From: Candidatus Magasanikiibacteriota bacterium
GTDB taxonomy: Bacteria; Patescibacteriota; Patescibacteriia; Magasanikbacterales; UBA922
DNA: 5,525 bases
Direction of reading: 5' to 3'
NCBI GenBank assembly: GCA_003230965.1
Contig: QIHL01000059.1
Span: 1-5,525, forward strand
Below the pieces are notes generated by a model. That model made no database searches. It was given only the letters and a program-made list of their open reading frames with translations, and had not been told where the DNA came from. Position 1 is the first letter of the stretch. Every line of letters begins with the position of its first letter. Of the stretch, positions 5,516 through 5,525 are shown piece after piece. Made by a program: the position numbers and the translations under genes.

Positions 5516-5525
5516 ATGAAAAAGT
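5516..5525 (+). CDS. Start of an unknown gene cut by the window end
   Basis: ATG AAA AAG (Met-Lys-Lys) is the first start codon after the strong promoter and remains open to the edge. The other ATG nearby (5502) meets TGA after five codons. Only three complete codons are visible, so the product cannot be told from sequence. A transposase or DNA-binding protein is a guess from the repeats upstream. There is no room for a ribosome binding site on the predicted leaderless transcript. Confidence 0.45.

Larger units (their letters stand above)
5383..5525 (+). mobile_element. Putative left end of an insertion sequence (truncated by the window edge)
   Basis: This stretch differs from the rest: a CCCGGG block, three spaced direct repeats, then a strong rightward promoter and an ATG at the edge. 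Repeated binding sites followed by the element's own gene is the layout of several DDE insertion-sequence ends. The TG at 5383 would suit a TG...CA terminus. I vaguely recall similar TATGACATTT-containing ends in IS481/IS3-like elements, but cannot confirm it. The transposase, the opposite end and any target duplication lie outside the window. Confidence 0.4.

Overview
This is a strongly AT-rich bacterial window with short intergenic gaps and almost no recognisable Shine-Dalgarno sequences. The small genes, the terse regulatory DNA and above all the C39-like surface protein suggest a Candidate Phyla Radiation (Patescibacteria) genome. That protein ends in a 'VYLF...W(I)P...F...W.DI(I)' segment that I associate with this group. 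The taxonomic placement is inference, at about 0.6 confidence. Promoters are of ordinary sigma-70 type, and all reading frames fit the standard genetic code, with Trp as TGG and no internal TGA.

Region 1 (74-4209) is a copper-handling cluster. On the minus strand, read right to left, lie csoR (copper-sensing repressor with the Cys-His-Cys copper site), a conserved four-helix membrane protein of unknown function, and a CPH-type copper-exporting P1B ATPase (CopB-like) with two N-terminal CPM/CPxC metal-binding modules. On the plus strand lie a small two-helix membrane protein with a Cys/His/Met-rich extracytoplasmic loop and a membrane-anchored DUF411 protein, a family repeatedly linked to copper.

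The two arms start from one 100-base control region. A 25-base near-perfect palindrome with the ACCC...GGGT core of CsoR operators sits exactly between the -10 boxes of two promoters that face each other. CsoR bound there should silence both arms, and copper should release both. The predicted system is: sensor (CsoR), export pump (CopB-like), and three accessory membrane proteins, of which DUF411 and the 148-residue protein carry candidate metal-binding loops outside the membrane.

Region 2 (4274-5272, minus strand) is a secreted C39-like cysteine peptidase with Asp-rich calcium-binding loops and a C-terminal envelope-type segment. It has its own promoter, converges on the DUF411 gene and appears functionally separate from the copper cluster.

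Region 3 (5343-5525) holds a strong leftward terminator with no gene in front of it. After it come three copies of an 11-base repeat at 25-26 base spacing, then a strong rightward promoter whose start point falls on an ATG at the right edge, which predicts a leaderless mRNA. This looks like the left end of an insertion sequence (repeats as transposase-binding sites, then the start of its gene), but the element itself lies outside the window.
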